Source: an uncultured Prevotellaceae bacterium
Lineage (GTDB): Bacteria; Bacteroidota; Bacteroidia; Bacteroidales; Bacteroidaceae
Reading direction: 5' to 3'
Assembly: GCA_937891085.1 (NCBI GenBank)
Contig: CALAEY010000070.1
Span: forward strand, 1-17,484
Length of the DNA stretch: 17,484 bases
The notes beneath the pieces are model-generated. The model did not search any database. It had not been told where the DNA came from and was given only the letters and a program-made list of their open reading frames with translations. This document shows, in pieces, positions 14,319 to 17,484 of the stretch; positions within the stretch are counted from its first letter, which is position 1, and each line of letters starts with the position of its first letter. The translations under genes and the position numbers were made by a program.

Positions 14319-14969
14319 ATGAAGAAGATTCTTATAGCATTGATGTCAGCTGCCGTGATTCTCTCATCATGCAGCAGTGTGTTTGGCCTTAGTGGAGCCT
14401 CTACAGGTGCGATGGTGGGTGGCACACTGGGTTCAATCCTTGGAAATAGTACGGGCGGCTATGGCTCTACCATCGGAGGCTTGGTGGGCACGATGGCAGG
14501 TGCCGCTGTTGGTAATGCCATACAGAAAAAGACCACTGAGCAGCAGATCAACAGGGTGATGGGGAACAGCTATACGCAGCAGTCGAACACCATGACGCCA
14601 AGCCTTTCATCCGTGTCACTGAATACCTCATCTGTACGTCTGGAGAACTTCCACTTTGTGGATGAGAACAATGATCAGATCATCAACCGTAACGAAGAGT
14701 GCAAGGTGATGTTTGATGTGGTGAACACTGGTAACTCAACCGTTCGTGATGTCACGCCTCAGATGGAAGTGGTGGATGGAGCCAAGGGACTTTTATTGGG
14801 TAGTGCCACCACGATAAGCAGTATTCCAGCTGGTGGACGTGTGACATACTCAGTTCCTGTGATTGCCAAAAAGGTGAAGAATGGTGAGGCCATATTCCAA
14901 GCCTATGCTACAGAAGCCAGTGGTGCCGTGACAGAAACCATAGAATTCTCTTTGCAGACGAGAAAGTGA
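14319..14969 (+). CDS. Glycine-zipper lipoprotein with Ig-like C-terminal domain
   Basis: A 216-residue lipoprotein. The signal peptide ends LSSC (lipidated Cys18). Residues 24-67 are a glycine-zipper hairpin (GAMVGGTLGSILG, GGLVGTMAGAAVG), as in outer-membrane SlyB/Rcp-type proteins, which can insert into membranes. A polar linker (70-100) follows, then a beta-rich domain (about 105-215) resembling CARDB/NPCBM-associated Ig folds (DVVNTGNSTVRDV). Residues 115-126 (DENNDQIINRNE) fit the D-x-N-x-D...E spacing of an EF-hand calcium loop. Located in the periplasm or outer membrane. It lies 42 bp downstream of the rhamnosidase gene and may be read from it; a weak AATATTTG box at 14288-14295 is an alternative. 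Function unknown, perhaps envelope integrity. Confidence 0.75.
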   Translation: MKKILIALMSAAVILSSCSSVFGLSGASTGAMVGGTLGSILGNSTGGYGSTIGGLVGTMAGAAVGNAIQKKTTEQQINRVMGNSYTQQSNTMTPSLSSVSLNTSSVRLENFHFVDENNDQIINRNEECKVMFDVVNTGNSTVRDVTPQMEVVDGAKGLLLGSATTISSIPAGGRVTYSVPVIAKKVKNGEAIFQAYATEASGAVTETIEFSLQTRK

Positions 14970-14984
14970 TATTTAATTGAAAAT

Positions 14985-15037
14985 TGAGGATTGAGAATAA
15001 CCCCGCAAGGCTGATCTCAATCCTCATTTTTATTTTT
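14985..15037. terminator. Bidirectional terminator between convergent genes
   Basis: TGAGGATTGAGA (14985-14996) pairs perfectly with 15015-15026 around an 18-nt loop. It is followed by a T-rich tail on plus, and a run of A/T precedes it for the minus direction. It separates the lipoprotein gene (ends 14969) from aldA (ends 15065). Confidence 0.7.
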
Positions 15038-15064
15038 CAATTCTCAATTTTCAATTCTCAATTT
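15037..15064. repeat. Two exact 14-bp tandem repeats
   Basis: TCAATTCTCAATTT occurs twice in a row (15037-15050 and 15051-15064), ending exactly where the aldA stop codon begins. Related TTGA/TCAA words also occur at 14975-14996. Such AT-rich TTGAGAATTGA-type repeats look like the intergenic repeats common in Bacteroidales genomes. Confidence 0.7.
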
Positions 15065-16501
15065 TTAATAGTGTGTCTGGAGGTAAACCACATGGGTAGT
15101 GAGATATTCTTCCACACCATGCTTACCATCAGCACCACCGATACCAGACTTCTTCACACCAGCATGGAAGCCCTGGATGGCCTCAAAATGCCAGCGGTTG
15201 ACGTAGGTCTCACCGAACTGCAATTCGCGGCAGATGCGGGTAGCAATGTCGATGTCCTTGGTGAAGACAGAAGAAGCCAAGCCGTAATCTACGTCATTCG
15301 CCCACTTGATCACCGTGTCGATATCTTCAAACTCTATGATAGGCAGAACGGGGCCAAACGTCTCTTCATGCACGATGTCGAAATCTTGCTTCACATCATC
15401 CAGCAGGGTAGGAGCATAGAAATAGCCCTTGTCGCCAATGCGATGTCCGCCACACAGCACCTTCGCACCCTGCTTGATGGCATTCTCTACCTTGGCAGTT
15501 ACGCTTTCCAGAGCTCGCTGCTCTACCAGCGGTCCCATCTCTGCATCCATCATCACAGCAGGATTGCCAACCTTCACGTTCTGGAACTTCTCCAGCAGCA
15601 AGGCCGTGAGTTTCTCCTTCACATCCTTATGCACATACAGGCGCTCGGCATTGTTGCAGATCTGTCCGTTGTTACCAATGCGACTCTCGAAGATGGCTTG
15701 TGCTGCCAGTTCCAAATCTGCGTCTGGGAAGACAATGGCAGGCGCCTTGCCACCCAATTCCAGTGATACCTTAGTGATGTTTGGTGCAGCTGCTTCCATG
15801 ATCTTCTGGCCAGCACCTACACTACCTGTCAGGCTCACGATGCCAACCTTAGGACTGCTGGCCATGGCATTGCCCACCAACGATCCCTTACCAGTCACTA
15901 CGTTGAATACGCCAGCAGGAAGTCCTGTCTCATGGACAATCTTGCAGAACTCTGTGCAGTTCTCAGGTGTGAGCTGTGATGGCTTCAAGACGATGGTACA
16001 CCCAGCGATGAGGGCTGCACCAGCCTTACGAGCAATGAGGAAGAAGGGGAAGTTCCATGGTAAGATGCCAGCAGCCACGCCGATAGGCTCTTTGAACAGC
16101 ATCATGGTTTCTCCACGATTGTCGCTCTGGATAATCTCACCCTCGATGCGACGGGCAAACTCAGCCATGTAGTCGAAATAGGTAGCCGTGACACCCACCT
16201 CTACACCAGCCAATGCTTGGGTCTTTCCTTGTTCACGCACCAGAATCTCCTGGAACTTGTCGAAATTGGCACGAATACCATCAGCCATCTTGTGCAGATA
16301 GACAGCACGCTCCGCAGCAGGAATGGCTGCCCATGCTGGTTGCGCCGCTTCTGCAGCGTCAATAGCTTCCTGCACGTCTTCTAATGTGCCATCTGGCTGA
16401 CGGCTTACAACTTCTTCAGTGGATGGGTTAAGCACCTCGATCCATTTTCCTGAACGGCTTTCACAGAACCGTCCGTTGATGTACATCTTTAAATCTTTCA
16501 T
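15065..16501 (-). CDS. aldA: Lactaldehyde dehydrogenase (AldA)
   Basis: A 478-residue NAD-dependent aldehyde dehydrogenase that reads along its whole length like E. coli AldA. Shared signatures include DYMAEFARRIEGEIIQSD (109-127 region), GILPWNFPFFLIARK (oxyanion Asn150), KPSQLTPEN (Lys173), LELGGKAPAIV (general base Glu248), GQICNNAERLYV (catalytic Cys282), HEETFGPVLPI and the C-terminal FEAIQGFHAG..KSGIGGADGKHG. It oxidises L-lactaldehyde, made from L-fucose and L-rhamnose, to L-lactate in the cytoplasm; glycolaldehyde is another known substrate of the family. This links it to the fucosidase and rhamnosidase in the window. It starts 25 bp after the DUF4954-type gene, with an A-rich leader and no Shine-Dalgarno, so the two are probably one transcript. 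Confidence 0.93.
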   Translation of the reverse strand: MKDLKMYINGRFCESRSGKWIEVLNPSTEEVVSRQPDGTLEDVQEAIDAAEAAQPAWAAIPAAERAVYLHKMADGIRANFDKFQEILVREQGKTQALAGVEVGVTATYFDYMAEFARRIEGEIIQSDNRGETMMLFKEPIGVAAGILPWNFPFFLIARKAGAALIAGCTIVLKPSQLTPENCTEFCKIVHETGLPAGVFNVVTGKGSLVGNAMASSPKVGIVSLTGSVGAGQKIMEAAAPNITKVSLELGGKAPAIVFPDADLELAAQAIFESRIGNNGQICNNAERLYVHKDVKEKLTALLLEKFQNVKVGNPAVMMDAEMGPLVEQRALESVTAKVENAIKQGAKVLCGGHRIGDKGYFYAPTLLDDVKQDFDIVHEETFGPVLPIIEFEDIDTVIKWANDVDYGLASSVFTKDIDIATRICRELQFGETYVNRWHFEAIQGFHAGVKKSGIGGADGKHGVEEYLTTHVVYLQTHY

Positions 16502-16526
16502 GGTAGTATTTTTTAAGTAAGTAATG

Positions 16527-17484
16527 TCATTCTGTCAGAGGCTTGATACGCTCAATAAGTTCGCTGCCAAGGGCATCCTTGACCTTGATGTGTTCCAATA
16601 CTGCTGTCACAAACGGATTGGTGTCGAAGTCGCCTCGCACCTGCTCAAAGTCTTGCTCTTTCTCTATCTTGGTGCCATCAGCGCCAAAGCCCGTCATGGA
16701 AGCCAGTGAGAACTCCTTCTTGGCATCTTCGTAGACCATCTTATCCAAGCCAATAACGGCCTCTTTCCATCTTTCCACGATGTGGATAATGTCTGCAGCT
16801 GTGATCTGGTCGGCCTGAAGCCCAAAGAACTCCTGCAGCTTCTCGTAGGCCCAAGTCCACTCATAGGTATAGTAGTTCTCGTGCATGATGCGGAAAGCCT
16901 GGTTTATCTGACCGACGGTGGAGATTTCACCGCTTTCGATTCCGTCCATAAGAGATGCCACTTCACTCTTCGGCGCGATAAGGCCGCTTATGTCAACCCA
17001 GTCACTATGACCGATCTCAGTATCGGGTTTGAGCATAGCCTGTATCTCCTCGTCCGATGCCCCTGCGGGAAGATTCTCAAGACGCTTGATAAGCGAATTT
17101 CCGAGGAACTTGCGGATTCCCGTCTCATAGAAGAAGATACCCTTGCGGAGTGAGGAATTGCGGATCTTGGTGCTGTGGAAAGAGTAAATGTCCGACAGTT
17201 CCCCTGAAGCGTAAAGCAGGTTATTGAGGGTCTTGAGGCCTTTAAACATCTTCTGAATAGTGAATGGGGAAAGGAGGTTGTAGTTGATGTAATCCATCTT
17301 GTCCGGATCTTTCCTCGCATCCCTCTTCGGCCATTTCTGGGCATCACGTATCGTTCCTACGCTCCGAAGGTTCACGCCCGGTACCAGATAAGTGGTATTG
17401 TTCTGCTCGATAAGATACGAGAACGGCAGATTGGTCGTATCGGAATGGGTGACGTGACGTCCCATGACAAGGGAGAAAGCTCCC
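16527..17484 (-). CDS. DUF4954-type protein, C-terminal part (5' end outside window)
   Basis: The frame stays open past the right edge of the window, so the visible 318 or so residues are the C-terminal portion of a longer protein; the Met at 17465 is internal. The sequence around GAFSLVMGRHVTHSDT and LVPGVNLRSVGTIRDAQKWPKRDAR resembles the Bacteroidota DUF4954 family, large proteins with a left-handed beta-helix like sugar-nucleotide acyltransferases. The remainder is mostly helical, with no membrane segment. No activity is established for the family as far as I know. It lies 25 bp upstream of aldA on the same strand, which suggests co-expression with lactaldehyde oxidation. The family name is from recall of its motifs and moderately sure. 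Confidence 0.7.
   Translation of the reverse strand, partial: GAFSLVMGRHVTHSDTTNLPFSYLIEQNNTTYLVPGVNLRSVGTIRDAQKWPKRDARKDPDKMDYINYNLLSPFTIQKMFKGLKTLNNLLYASGELSDIYSFHSTKIRNSSLRKGIFFYETGIRKFLGNSLIKRLENLPAGASDEEIQAMLKPDTEIGHSDWVDISGLIAPKSEVASLMDGIESGEISTVGQINQAFRIMHENYYTYEWTWAYEKLQEFFGLQADQITAADIIHIVERWKEAVIGLDKMVYEDAKKEFSLASMTGFGADGTKIEKEQDFEQVRGDFDTNPFVTAVLEHIKVKDALGSELIERIKPLTE

Overview
The window looks like a chromosomal segment from a Bacteroidales bacterium, most likely Prevotellaceae or Bacteroidaceae. The evidence is the gene content (a Nim-like flavoprotein, YgiQ, a DUF4954-type protein, lipoprotein glycosidases), the promoter elements (several TAnnTTTG -7 boxes, two with a TTTG -33 box about 19-20 bp upstream), and the near absence of Shine-Dalgarno sequences. 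The assignment rests on sequence character, not on a database search. I see no insertion sequence, phage gene, CRISPR array, tRNA or rRNA. No gene-free stretch exceeds 300 bases; the two longest gaps (5949-6185 and 10377-10595) carry regulatory structure and are annotated.

Layout. 70-570 (+) is a Nim-like pyridoxamine-phosphate-oxidase-fold protein, which converges through a strong bidirectional terminator on a minus-strand pair: a TerB-like protein (644-1009) and a glycine-rich IDLG-repeat protein (1030-1560). Next on the minus strand are the radical SAM protein YgiQ (1687-3531) and an overlapping unknown 104-residue protein (3495-3809). A divergent promoter region separates these from a ureohydrolase-fold protein that has lost most metal ligands (3889-4749, +) and a membrane-anchored metallophosphoesterase (4857-5948, +). 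The following gap contains a well-formed promoter preceded by a tandem 9-mer and followed by a hairpin plus U tract, suggesting a small RNA or an attenuated leader.

After it come a VOC/glyoxalase-like protein (6186-6575) and an overlapping GH29 alpha-L-fucosidase lipoprotein (6562-8004), both on plus. A minus-strand operon runs thioesterase (9975-10376), menD (8303-9970), then a tiny HExxH membrane protein (7995-8306). It belongs to menaquinone biosynthesis, and its 3' end overlaps the fucosidase gene tail to tail. A divergent regulatory region then precedes a large secreted GH78 alpha-L-rhamnosidase (10596-14276, +) and a glycine-zipper lipoprotein (14319-14969, +). The window closes on the minus strand with aldA, lactaldehyde dehydrogenase (15065-16501), downstream of the truncated C-terminal part of a DUF4954-type gene (16527-17484).

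How they fit together. GH29 releases L-fucose and GH78 releases L-rhamnose. In the standard pathways both 6-deoxysugars are cleaved to L-lactaldehyde, which AldA oxidises to lactate. The window therefore holds both ends of a deoxyhexose pathway, though the kinases, isomerases, aldolases and SusC/SusD transporters are not here. The menaquinone genes, YgiQ and the rest look like ordinary chromosomal neighbours. No obvious new multi-gene system is present; the most unusual items are the metal-ligand-depleted ureohydrolase, the candidate small RNA, the IDLG-repeat/TerB-like pair and the HExxH mini-protein.
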